From: Streptomyces althioticus | GTDB taxonomy: Bacteria > Actinomycetota > Actinomycetes > Streptomycetales > Streptomycetaceae | Length of the DNA: 64,000 bases | Direction of reading: 5' to 3' | Assembly: GCA_014649355.1 (NCBI GenBank) | Contig: BMSW01000009.1 | Coordinates: 62,001-126,000 of the forward strand | In this document: positions 19,045 through 26,969 of the stretch, in pieces | How the letters are laid out: the number at the start of each line of letters is the position of its first letter | Numbering within the stretch: position 1 is the first letter of the stretch | Position numbers and translations under genes: made by a program | Notes under the pieces: generated by a model | Told to the model about the DNA's origin: nothing | What the model saw: the letters and a program-made list of their open reading frames with translations, nothing else | The model's database searches: none

Positions 19045-20301
19045 GTGGGTCCGCTGCGGGAGTCGCGCTATCCGACGGTGGCCGAGCTGGTCTTCTCCGC
19101 CCGGGCGCTGGCGATCCAGTGGCCGGGTCTGTGTGTGCTGCGGCAGGTGGGGACGTCCCGTGGGGGACGGCCGCTGCACCTGCTGTCCGTGGGGCGCGCC
19201 CGGCACGCCGTCCTGGTCGTGGCCGGTGCCCACGCCAACGAGCCCGCGGGCAACGGGACGCTGCTGACGCTGGCCCGGCGGACCCTGCTCGAGCGGGAGC
19301 TGCGCGACGGCGTCTCCTGGCACTTCCTGCTGTGTGCGGACCCCGACGGGGCGAGCCTGCACGTCACCCCGGCGCCGCGCAGCCTGTACGACTACCACCT
19401 GGGCTTCTTCCGCCCGGCCGGGCCCGAACAGCCGGAGTGGGCGCCCTCGGTGCTGCCCGCCGACCGGCTGCCCCCGGAGACGCGGGCGCTGACCGGGGTG
19501 ATCGACGAGCTGCGGCCGTTCCTCCAGGTGTCCCTGCACGGCACGGATCTGGGCGGCAGCTGGGTGCAGTTGACGCGGGACGTGCCCGGGCTCGCGGAGC
19601 CGTTCGCCAAGTCGGCGGCCGAGCTGCACATCCCCGTCGAGACGGGCGCCTCGGACGCGGCGGGCTGGCCCGCCTCGGGGCCCGGAGTGCACGTGATGCC
19701 CGCGCCCGAGGCGGCCCCGGCCTATCCGAGCCTGAGCGACGACGCCCGGCACAGCACCTGGTACCACGCGCACCGGTACGGCGGTCTGACCGCGGTGGTC
19801 GAGGTGCCGATGTGGGCCAGCGACCTGGTCGACGACCCCGCCCCGCACCCGGCGCCGGACACGGCGATGCACACGCTCGCGGAACGGCTGCTGCGGGACG
19901 CGGACGCGGTGCGGCACGTGCTGGAGGACGTACGGCCGGGGCCGCCGCCCGCCGAGGCCGACGGTCCGCTGCTGCGGGCGGCCACCTGGGTGCTGGAGCT
20001 GGTGCCGGGACTGGCCGCCGACCTGGTCCGCACCCCGCCCGCGGACGGCACCCGCGCCTACGTCGGCAGCGTGGACGCGTTCGCGCGCCGGGTGCCGCTG
20101 CGGGCGGCGGCGATGCTGCGGCGCGCGCTGCGCGACACCGACGCCCAGGCGGCGGCCCGCCTGGACCGCCTGGTCGCCCACTGGAGCGACGCCTTCGCCA
20201 CTCGCTTCCGCGCCCGCTGGGTCCCGGTCCGCCACCAGGTGGAACACCAGTCCCGCACGGTGGTGGCGGCGGCACGGCAGGCGCGGGTGGGTTCGACGTG
20301 A
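19045..20301 (+). CDS. M14-family zinc carboxypeptidase-like protein (paralogue 1)
   Basis: This 418-residue protein has M14 active-site elements: zinc ligands H63 and E66 in GAHANEPAGN, the second His (about 165) in VSLHGTDLGG and the general-base Glu (about 253) in VVEVPMW. There is no signal peptide, so it is probably cytoplasmic. M14 enzymes remove C-terminal residues or process peptidoglycan or small amide substrates; the target here is unknown. It shares collinear motifs with the peptidase encoded on the opposite strand at 21530-22966. The start is GTG at 19045 with only a weak ribosome site. It lies 231 bp after treY and ends beside the tandem-repeat array. Confidence 0.82.
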   Translation: MGPLRESRYPTVAELVFSARALAIQWPGLCVLRQVGTSRGGRPLHLLSVGRARHAVLVVAGAHANEPAGNGTLLTLARRTLLERELRDGVSWHFLLCADPDGASLHVTPAPRSLYDYHLGFFRPAGPEQPEWAPSVLPADRLPPETRALTGVIDELRPFLQVSLHGTDLGGSWVQLTRDVPGLAEPFAKSAAELHIPVETGASDAAGWPASGPGVHVMPAPEAAPAYPSLSDDARHSTWYHAHRYGGLTAVVEVPMWASDLVDDPAPHPAPDTAMHTLAERLLRDADAVRHVLEDVRPGPPPAEADGPLLRAATWVLELVPGLAADLVRTPPADGTRAYVGSVDAFARRVPLRAAAMLRRALRDTDAQAAARLDRLVAHWSDAFATRFRARWVPVRHQVEHQSRTVVAAARQARVGST

Positions 20302-20377
20302 GGGGGCCGGTGCGGCACGCCGCCCCGGCCGGGCGAGACGCGGGACGGACGTCCCGCCCCCCTCTGCGACGGTCAAC

Positions 20378-20920
20378 GGCTCGCATCGAGTGCTCCGGCA
20401 CGCCCTGCCGGGGCCCCAGCACGGTCGACGGCCCCCGCACAGGATGCGACACCCGGCCAACGACAGCCGCATCGCCGGACCCGTAGGACAGCACCCCACA
20501 CCGGCAAGCTGCCCGGCTCGCACCAAGTAATCCGGCACGCCCCGCCGGGGCCCCGGCACGGTCGACAGCCCCCGCACAGGATGCGGCACCCGGCCACGAC
20601 AGCCGCATCGCCAGACCCGTAGGACAGCACCCCACACCGGCGCGCTGCCCGGCTCGCACCGGGTGCCCGGCACGGTCGACAGCCCCCGCACAGGATGCGG
20701 CACCCGGGCCACGACAGCCGGGTCGCCGGACCCGTAAGACAGGACCCCACACCGGCAAGCTGCCCGGCTCGCACCAAGTAATCCGGCACGCCCTGCCGGG
20801 GCCCCGGCACGGTCGACGGCCCCCGCACGGGATGCGACACCCGGCCACGACAGCCGGACCGCCGGACCCGTAGGACCGGCGCGCTGCCCAGCTCGCACCG
20901 AGTGCTCCGGCACGCCCTGC
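20378..20920. repeat. Array of about 136-bp tandem repeats (four copies plus a partial fifth)
   Basis: Units begin with GGCTCGCA(C/T)C at 20378, 20515, 20651 and 20766 and end with (A/G)(A/C)GCTGCCC. A partial fifth unit begins at 20890 (AGCTCGCACCGAGTGCTCCG). Lengths are 137, 136, 115 and 124 bp; units 3 and 4 carry internal deletions of about 20 and 12 bp. Unit 4 holds the perfect 16-bp palindrome TGCCGGGGCCCCGGCA (20794-20809), imperfect in units 1 and 2 and absent in unit 3. Lengths are not multiples of three and indels are frequent, so the array is not coding. The array fills most of the 806-bp gap 20302-21107; in 20921-21107 I see nothing else of note. Confidence 0.9.
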
Positions 20921-21107
20921 CCACGTGCCCGGCGCCTGCACGGAGCGCAGGTCCCCGGGCACAGCAGCCAGGGATTCCGGGGCCTGTAGGGCGACGCCCC
21001 GGCCCCCGCGCGATGCAATGAGTTCGGCGTCGGGCAGCGCCCGGAGCCGGCCTCACTCGGCGACACGGGCGGTCACCCTTACCTCGGGTCGGCACGCCGC
21101 CCGCGTG

Positions 21108-21533
21108 TCACGTCCCGTCGAGCGCGAACAGCGCCCCCGTGTGGGCACGGAGCGTGCAGACGTTCGGGAAGGTCTCCGACCAGCTCACCGGACGGTCGCG
21201 CCACACGCCTTCCGCGTGGGCCGTCACCGGGGCGTAGATCATCGGGCAGAGGGCGTCCTCCGCGGGGAGGGCGGTGATGCGGCCGTCCGCGGCCGACAAC
21301 TGCGCGCAGGCCTCCTCCGCGCGCGGGTGGCCGCCGCCGGGCGGGTCGCACCGCAGCAGGGTGCCGCCCTCCGCCCCGGCCGCCGGGTCCTCCCCGTGGC
21401 TCACGCCGAGCATCAGATAGTTCCCGGGTTCCGGCGAGGTGTCCGCGTGGGCGGAGGGCGTCGCGCCGGCGAGCAGGAGGAGAGCCGCGGCGGACAGCCC
21501 CGCCCCTGCCGTCTTCACTGAGGTGTGCGTCAT
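21108..21533 (-). CDS. Secreted subtilisin-inhibitor-like protein (SSI family, I16)
   Basis: This 141-residue protein has a signal peptide (cleavage likely after TPSAHA, residue 30) and a mature domain of about 111 residues matching Streptomyces subtilisin inhibitors. The evidence is RCDPPGGGHPRAEEACAQL, GVWRDRPVSWSETFPNVC and HTGALFAL. Four Cys (62, 76, 96, 126) have the spacing of the two SSI disulfides. The reactive loop reads CPMIYAPV; by alignment P1 is Met98 and P1' Ile99, whereas SSI itself has CPMVYDPV. It should inhibit extracellular serine proteases. Its ATG overlaps the stop of the upstream M14 peptidase gene (ATGA), unusual for an SSI gene. Confidence 0.88.
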   Translation of the reverse strand: MTHTSVKTAGAGLSAAALLLLAGATPSAHADTSPEPGNYLMLGVSHGEDPAAGAEGGTLLRCDPPGGGHPRAEEACAQLSAADGRITALPAEDALCPMIYAPVTAHAEGVWRDRPVSWSETFPNVCTLRAHTGALFALDGT

Positions 21534-22966
21534 TCCCGGTGCATCGGCACGGCGGGCCCGGGACCCCAGCCCGGCTCACCCGAACGGGAGGCTCCGGGTG
21601 TCCTCCGTACGGCCAGGGCGCACACGGCGCGGATCACCCGGGCCTGGTACTCCGCCTGGCGGTCCACGGGGATCCAGCGGGCGCCGAGCGTGTCCCGGAG
21701 GTCCGCGCAACGCGCGTCAAGCAGCCGGTCCAGCTCGGGCAGCGCGTCGGCGGGGTCGTGTCCGGCGCGGGTGACGAGCTGGTGCAGCAGGCCGGCGGTG
21801 CGCAGTGCGAGGCGCCTTCCCGCGAGGCGCAGCGCGGCCAGGCGGGCCGTCGTCATGGGCGGCAACGGACGCGCAGAATCGTTCCCGCAGTCGGGGTCCC
21901 AGGCGTCCGCGAGGCCCGGGCAGACCAGGAGGTAGTCCTCGACCGGGGCGAGCAGCCGGTCCGCGTCGGGCACGCCCGCGACGTACGGGCGGATCCGCGC
22001 CGCCAGCTCACCGAGGAGCCCGGTGTCCCGGCGCAGGGTGCGGCTGACGGACCGCAGCTCCGCGTCCGGGTCGGGGTGCGGGGCGCCGTTCCCGACGGCG
22101 GCGACGCCCCACATCGGCGCCTCCACGACCGCGGTGACCGTGCCGTACCCGTAGGGGTGGTACCACGTCGACTCCACGGCCGCCTCGGTGATGGCGGCGG
22201 CCAGGTCCCGGCGCCGCGGTGGCGGGATGAGGTAGACGGCGGGGCCGAGACCGGGCCAGTACAGGGCGTCGTACGCGCCGAGTTCGCGCGGCACGCCGAG
22301 GCGGGCGGCGACTGCGGCGACCCGGCGGTCGAGGCCCGGCAGCTCGTGGGTGAGCTCGACGAAACCGCCCCCGACGTCCACGCCGTGCAGGGAGCACTGG
22401 AGGAAGGGGCGCAGTTCGTCCTGGAGGGCCAGCAGCGCCCGGGTCTCCGGCAGCGCGGCGGACGCGGCGCCGTCCGGCAGCCACTCGGGCTGTTCCAGGA
22501 AGCCGGGGCGGTAGAAGTGACGGAAGTGGCGGCCGAGGGTGTAAGGACCGGTCAGCCAGCGCTCGTTGTGGCGCAGGCCGTCGGGGTCGAGGCAGAGCAG
22601 CAGGTTCCAGGTGACGTCTGCGCCGTCGGTGAAGCGGCGGTCGGCGAGGGCGTGCTCCGCCAGCCGCAGCACCGTGGCGCCGCCCACCGGTTCGTTGGCA
22701 TGGGGTCCCGCGACGACGAGGGCCTGGCGGCTGCCGTGGCCGACGCTGAGCAGCCACAGCGGGGTGCCCGCGCGGGAGACGCCGACGCGGCGCAGACGCG
22801 CGTCGCGGGGATGGCGGGCGGCGAGGGCGGCGGCCCGCGCGCCGAGTTCGTCGACGGTCGGATAGCTCAGGAGGGGCGTCAGGTCACACCTCCACGAAGC
22901 GACGCCGTCGTCCACCGGAAGTACAGGCCGTGCGGGGAGTGCAGAGGTCTTTCGAGCGGGGAGCAC
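21530..22966 (-). CDS. M14-family zinc carboxypeptidase-like protein (paralogue 2)
   Basis: This protein of up to 478 residues has the same architecture as the peptidase at 19045: LLSYPTVDELGARAAAL, zinc ligands H89 and E92 in GPHANEPVGG, the second His in CSLHGVDVGG and the Glu in VVEAPMWG. There is no signal peptide. The start is uncertain. GTG at 22966 gives the longest frame but has no ribosome site, while alignment with paralogue 1 suggests translation could begin nearer 22882, where GGAGGTG precedes an in-frame CTG. Its stop overlaps the ATG of the inhibitor gene, so the two are probably co-expressed. The substrate is unknown. Confidence 0.82.
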   Translation of the reverse strand: MLPARKTSALPARPVLPVDDGVASWRCDLTPLLSYPTVDELGARAAALAARHPRDARLRRVGVSRAGTPLWLLSVGHGSRQALVVAGPHANEPVGGATVLRLAEHALADRRFTDGADVTWNLLLCLDPDGLRHNERWLTGPYTLGRHFRHFYRPGFLEQPEWLPDGAASAALPETRALLALQDELRPFLQCSLHGVDVGGGFVELTHELPGLDRRVAAVAARLGVPRELGAYDALYWPGLGPAVYLIPPPRRRDLAAAITEAAVESTWYHPYGYGTVTAVVEAPMWGVAAVGNGAPHPDPDAELRSVSRTLRRDTGLLGELAARIRPYVAGVPDADRLLAPVEDYLLVCPGLADAWDPDCGNDSARPLPPMTTARLAALRLAGRRLALRTAGLLHQLVTRAGHDPADALPELDRLLDARCADLRDTLGARWIPVDRQAEYQARVIRAVCALAVRRTPGASRSGEPGWGPGPAVPMHRE

Positions 22967-23050
22967 GGTGAGTGCGAGGTGCCCCTACAGTCAGTCACGC
23001 TGCCGGGGTGACGTCAACACCGTTACCCAACAACAAGGTGTACATGCCCG

Positions 23051-23602
23051 TCAGTTGACGGAGAGACGGTAGACGATCCGGCCGAAACCCACCTGGTCCC
23101 CCTCGCGGACCACGGCCGCGCCGACCACCCGACGGCCGTTGACCGTCGTGCCGTTGGTGGAGCCGAGGTCGCGCAGCACCCACAGGCCGGCCTGATGGGT
23201 GAGTTCGGCGTGCACGCGGGAGACCGTCTCGTGGGTGAGCCGCAGCCCGTTGGCCGGGTCGCGCCCTATCCGCAGCGGGTGTCCGTGCGCGGGGTGCGGC
23301 AGCAGCAGCTTCGGCAGTTTCTCGGCCCGCCAGGCGCGGCGCAGCCGCACGGTGAACCCGGAGACCGCCTCCACCGAGCCGAACACCACGCGCGAGAAAC
23401 GGCTCTCGCGCGGCAGGTCCGCGGTGAGCGCGGCGAGTTCGTCGGCGCGCCGCGCCACGAGCGCCAGTTCCATCCGCCGGATGAACGTGTCGTGGGAGAG
23501 GCGGCCCTTGGCGACGCCGTCCCGCAGCACACTCAGCGCCTTGTCGCGCTCCGCGTCGGAGAGCCGCGCGGGGTACGTGGAGAACTCGAAGGACGACGTC
23601 AC
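23051..23602 (-). CDS. DUF1707 and FHA domain protein
   Basis: This 183-residue protein has an N-terminal DUF1707 domain (RLSDAERDKALSVLRDGVAKGRLS, about 13-65), common in actinobacterial membrane and signalling proteins. A C-terminal FHA domain (about 110-180) contains IGRDPANGLRLT, VSRVHAEL and DLGSTNGTTVNG. The Arg, Ser, His and Asn residues that bind phosphothreonine are present, so it probably reads Ser/Thr-kinase phosphorylation. No helix suggests a membrane anchor. The start GTG at 23602 sits 7 nt from a -10-like element, so the mRNA may be leaderless. It is divergent from treZ. Confidence 0.86.
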   Translation of the reverse strand: MTSSFEFSTYPARLSDAERDKALSVLRDGVAKGRLSHDTFIRRMELALVARRADELAALTADLPRESRFSRVVFGSVEAVSGFTVRLRRAWRAEKLPKLLLPHPAHGHPLRIGRDPANGLRLTHETVSRVHAELTHQAGLWVLRDLGSTNGTTVNGRRVVGAAVVREGDQVGFGRIVYRLSVN

Positions 23603-23609
23603 GCGGTCG

Positions 23610-23639
23610 ATTGTCGGTCAGCCGAGGGTGAGCTGTCCA
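23610..23639 (-). promoter_or_regulatory. Putative promoter of the DUF1707-FHA gene
   Basis: On the minus strand TGGACA (23639-23634) and GACAAT (23615-23610) are 18 nt apart, each one base from the vegetative consensus. The -10 element ends 7 nt before the GTG at 23602, so transcription would begin at the start codon. No Shine-Dalgarno sequence is seen there. Confidence 0.5.
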
Positions 23640-23822
23640 GAAACCCCGTAAGCGGAGGACGGGCCCCCGCCTGTGGGGGGGGTGCGCCGCTCCCCGGCCC
23701 GCCCCGGCACGCACACCTCGGGCGACACCCGCCGCAAAACGGCGGATCCCCCGGCGAATTGATCTCCGATGCCGCACGATGGAGGCGCTTCATCACGGTG
23801 AGCAGACGAAGGGGAACCGTCC

Positions 23823-25568
23823 GTGCAGTTCGAGGTGTGGGCACCACAGGCCGGCCGAGTGACGCTCCGGTGCGACGGCGTCACGCGCGCGTTGGAGCGC
23901 GATCCCGAGCGGGAGGGGTGGTGGCGGGGGGAGGCCGAGGCGCACGACGGCTCCCGGTACGGCTTCGCACTCGACGACGGTCCGGTGCTGCCGGACCCCC
24001 GGTCGCGCCGCCAGCCCGACGGCCCCGACGGGCTCAGCGCCGTCGTCGACCACGACCGCTTCGAGTGGAGCGCCGAGTGGACCGGACGCCCGCTGCCCGG
24101 CGCGGTGCTGTACGAGATGCACGTCGGCACCTGGACCCGCGAGGGCACCTTCGACGCCGCCGCCGAACGGCTCGGCCACCTCGCCGACCTGGGCGTCACC
24201 CACGTGGAGTTGATGCCGGTGTGCCCGTTCCCGGGGCGGCACGGCTGGGGGTACGAGGGCGTCTCGCTGTGGGCGGTGCACGAGCCGTACGGCGGGCCCG
24301 AGGGGCTGAAACGGTTCGTCGACCGGGCGCACGCGCTGGGGCTCGGCGTCGTCCTGGACGTGGTGCACAACCACCTCGGCCCGTCGGGCAATTACCTGCC
24401 GCGGTTCGGACCGTACTTCACCGACACGCACCACACGCCGTGGGGCGTGGCGGTCAACCTGGACGCGCCCGGCTCGGACGAGGTGCGCGCGTACCTCGTG
24501 GACAGCGCGCTGGCGTGGCTGCGCGACTACCGGATCGACGGACTGCGTCTGGACGCGGTGCACGCGCTGGTGGACACCCGCGCGCGCCACTTCCTGGAGG
24601 AGCTGTCGCAGGCCGTGGACGAGCTGGCCGCCGACACCGGCCGGCCGCTGTTCCTGATCGCCGAGTCCGACCTCAACGACCCGCGGGTCATCATCCCGCG
24701 CGACCGGGGCGGCTTCGGCGTCCACGCCCAGTGGAACGACGACTTCCACCACGCCCTGCACGCCGCCCTGACGGGCGAGTCGCAGGGTTACTACGCCGAC
24801 TTCGCGCGCGCCCCGCTGGCGGCCGTGGCCAAGACGCTCTCCGGGGGCTTCTTCCACGACGGCACCTACTCCAGCTTCCGCGGGCGGCACCACGGGCGGC
24901 CGCTCGACCGCACCCGCGTGGCCGCGCACCGGCTGCTGGGCTACAGCCAGACGCACGACCAGGTGGGCAACCGGGCCCAGGGCGACCGGCTGGCCGCGCT
25001 GGTCTCCCCCGGGCTGCTGGCCTGCGCGGCGGCGCTGACGCTGACCGCACCCTTCACGCCGATGCTGTTCATGGGCGAGGAGTGGGCGGCGGGCACGCCG
25101 TGGCAGTTCTTCACCGACCACACCGACCCGGAGCTCGCGAAGGCGGTCAGCCAGGGGCGGCGGCGGGAGTTCGCGGCGCACGGGTGGGCGGAGCAGGACG
25201 TGCCCGACCCGCAGGACCCGGCCACCCGTGACCGCTCCTGCCTCGACTGGTCCGAGCCCGAGCGGGAGCCGCACGCGCGGATGCTGGCCTGGTACCGGCA
25301 GCTCCTCGCGCTGCGCCGCGAGCAGCCCGACCTCACCGACCCGGACCTCGCCGACACCAAGGTGGCCTACGACGAGGACCGGCGCTGGCTGGCCTTCCGC
25401 CGCGGCGACGTCCGCGTGGCCGTGAACCTGGGCGCCGAACCGGCCGACATCCCGCTGGGCTCCCGCGAGGCCCGCGTCCTGGCGGCGTGGGAGCGGGTGG
25501 ACGGTCCCGGGGCGGACGGTCTGCTGCGGTTGCCGGGGGAGTCGGCGGTGGTGTTGCTGCAGGAGTGA
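23823..25568 (+). CDS. treZ: Maltooligosyltrehalose trehalohydrolase (TreZ, GH13)
   Basis: This 581-residue enzyme releases trehalose from maltooligosyltrehalose made by TreY. It has an N-terminal CBM48-like domain (MQFEVWAPQAGRVTLRCDG) and a GH13 barrel. Conserved regions are LDVVHNHLGPSGNY (about 178), GLRLDAVHA with nucleophile Asp (about 244), LIAESDLNDPR with Glu (about 281) and SQTHDQVGNR (about 375). The GTG at 23823 has AAGGGGA upstream. It lies about 5 kb from treY, separated by the M14, inhibitor and FHA genes. A perfect 13-bp hairpin follows the stop. Confidence 0.93.
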   Translation: MQFEVWAPQAGRVTLRCDGVTRALERDPEREGWWRGEAEAHDGSRYGFALDDGPVLPDPRSRRQPDGPDGLSAVVDHDRFEWSAEWTGRPLPGAVLYEMHVGTWTREGTFDAAAERLGHLADLGVTHVELMPVCPFPGRHGWGYEGVSLWAVHEPYGGPEGLKRFVDRAHALGLGVVLDVVHNHLGPSGNYLPRFGPYFTDTHHTPWGVAVNLDAPGSDEVRAYLVDSALAWLRDYRIDGLRLDAVHALVDTRARHFLEELSQAVDELAADTGRPLFLIAESDLNDPRVIIPRDRGGFGVHAQWNDDFHHALHAALTGESQGYYADFARAPLAAVAKTLSGGFFHDGTYSSFRGRHHGRPLDRTRVAAHRLLGYSQTHDQVGNRAQGDRLAALVSPGLLACAAALTLTAPFTPMLFMGEEWAAGTPWQFFTDHTDPELAKAVSQGRRREFAAHGWAEQDVPDPQDPATRDRSCLDWSEPEREPHARMLAWYRQLLALRREQPDLTDPDLADTKVAYDEDRRWLAFRRGDVRVAVNLGAEPADIPLGSREARVLAAWERVDGPGADGLLRLPGESAVVLLQE

Positions 25569-25578
25569 GAGGCGCGGG

Positions 25579-25607
25579 GCGCGGGGCGGGGGTGCCCCGC
25601 CCCGCGC
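25579..25607 (+). terminator. Perfect 13-bp hairpin after treZ
   Basis: GCGCGGGGCGGGG (25579-25591) pairs with CCCCGCCCCGCGC (25595-25607) around the loop GTG, 10 bp after the treZ stop. It is a very stable GC-only stem without a U tract. Confidence 0.8.
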
Positions 25608-25678
25608 TGTGGGTCCCGTGTGGCTGCACCACGGCACCGCCCCTCGCGCCCCGGCCGCAGCGAGGACTCGCCCCGGCT

Positions 25679-25915
25679 CGCGCCCGGACCGCCCGGGATG
25701 CCTCACGGCACCGGCGACGCTGCGGCACGACGCGCGCCCAGGCGTCGAAGGGGTCCGCCAGACCGCGCCCGGGCACCGGAGGCGCTCCACGCCCGCTGCG
25801 ACGCCGGCCCGAAACCCGTGACACGCGACCAGCACCCCGGCGCGGGACAGTTCCGCCGACCCCGCGCCCGGACCGCCGGAGTTCCGCAGCGTCACCGGCG
25901 ACGCTGCGGCACGAC
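25679..25915. repeat. Two direct-repeat blocks at 184-bp spacing in a 388-bp convergent gap
   Basis: CGCGCCCGGACCGCC occurs at 25679 and 25863, and CACCGGCGACGCTGCGGCAC at 25709 and 25893, so both blocks recur at exactly 184 bp. They lie between treZ and the convergent APH-like gene (gap 25569-25956). No gene is supported here. The repeat appears to be a local duplication of intergenic DNA. Confidence 0.7.
25884..25909 (-). terminator. 10-bp stem-loop downstream of the APH-like gene
   Basis: CCGCAGCGTC (25884-25893) pairs perfectly with GACGCTGCGG (25900-25909) around a 6-nt loop. It is 48 bp past the end of the minus-strand gene at 25957 and is probably its terminator. It overlaps the second copy of the 184-bp-spaced repeat. 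Confidence 0.6.
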
Positions 25916-25956
25916 AGGCGCCCCGGCGTGGGGAGGGCGCTCCTCCCCCAGGCCCC

Positions 25957-26904
25957 CTAAGGCGCCGCGTCGCTGTCCCGGAGGTCGGTGACGCGTTCCA
26001 GCATGATGGGTTCCCAGGCGCGGCGGAGGCGGGTGCGGAGCAGGGGGAGGGACGCCGTGGCGTTGTGGACGAGTGCCTCGGCGAGGTGGATGACGCAGTC
26101 GCAGCGGGCCAGCCACAGGCCGCGCAGGCAGGGGCGGGCGCCGTAGCCCGCCAGCGTGGCCGCGCGGACGGCGGCGGGGGCGCCGACGGCGCGGGCCAGG
26201 CCCGCGATGTCCTCGGCCGGGTCGCCGACCACCGCCGTGTCCCAGCCGAGCACCCCCCGCACCCGGCCGTCCGCGCCGACGACCAGGTTGCCGCCCGTGA
26301 GGGCGTGGTGCACCAGCACCGCCGAGCCGGCCTGCGCGGCGAGCTGCACCGTCGCGGCCTGGGTGAACTGGCGCAGCCGCGCCGCCTCGAACTCGTCGGC
26401 CTTGTCGAGCAGTTCGACGGCCTCCCCGGCCGCCCTCCGCAGGGTCTCCAGGGAGCGCGGCGGCACGCGGGGCACGCCCAGCGACTCGGCCTGCCGTACC
26501 GGCACCTGGTGCAGTCCGGTGAGCAGGGCCGCGAGGTCGGTCTCGCCGACGGCGGACACGGTGTTCTCCTCCGCCGTGCCGCCGGGCAGCCGGGTCTCCA
26601 GCGTGCACAGCAGGCCGGGCGCCCACTCGCCCTGCGCCACCCCGACGGGCAGCGCCACGGACACGTGGGGGCGCACCACCTCGCGCAGACGCAGCTCGCG
26701 GCGCCACCGCACGCCGGTCGCGCGGTCCGGGGCGAGATGCAGCACGTACCGGGTGCCGACCAGCCAGGTGGTGAGGCCGGCGCCGTCGCCCGCGGGCCGC
26801 ACGTCGAGGGCGGCGGACGCGCTCGTGCCGTGCCCGCTGTCCTCGAGCAGGGACCGGGCCAGCCGGCGGACGGTGTCAACGGTGGGTGTCGGTGCCTGGG
26901 TCAT
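25957..26904 (-). CDS. APH-fold protein with degenerate active site (possible pseudokinase)
   Basis: This 315-residue protein has the aminoglycoside-phosphotransferase fold. Where active members have HGDLxxxN, it reads LVHHALTGGN (about 197-206): the catalytic Asp is Ala201. The nucleotide-binding Lys of the N-lobe is also not evident (YVLHLA). The second metal Asp may be kept in LGWDTAVVGDPAEDIA. It is therefore probably not a conventional kinase and may be a ligand-binding or regulatory protein. A TACGGC -10-like element lies 6 nt before the ATG at 26904 and there is no ribosome site. It lies 65 bp downstream of the Xaa-Pro peptidase gene on the same strand. Confidence 0.75.
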   Translation of the reverse strand: MTQAPTPTVDTVRRLARSLLEDSGHGTSASAALDVRPAGDGAGLTTWLVGTRYVLHLAPDRATGVRWRRELRLREVVRPHVSVALPVGVAQGEWAPGLLCTLETRLPGGTAEENTVSAVGETDLAALLTGLHQVPVRQAESLGVPRVPPRSLETLRRAAGEAVELLDKADEFEAARLRQFTQAATVQLAAQAGSAVLVHHALTGGNLVVGADGRVRGVLGWDTAVVGDPAEDIAGLARAVGAPAAVRAATLAGYGARPCLRGLWLARCDCVIHLAEALVHNATASLPLLRTRLRRAWEPIMLERVTDLRDSDAAP

Positions 26905-26969
26905 GGTCGCGCCGTAGCCGTTCGGGAGAGGCAGGGTGGGGACGGGGCGGAAGGGCCGGTCGGTGCCGC

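Noticed and set aside
20378..20920. Possible CRISPR array
   Set aside because: Units are over 110 bp, directly adjacent with no spacers, and no cas genes are near.
20378..20920. Possible repeat protein encoded by the array on the minus strand
   Set aside because: Unit lengths 137, 136, 115 and 124 shift the frame from copy to copy and no start signal is present.
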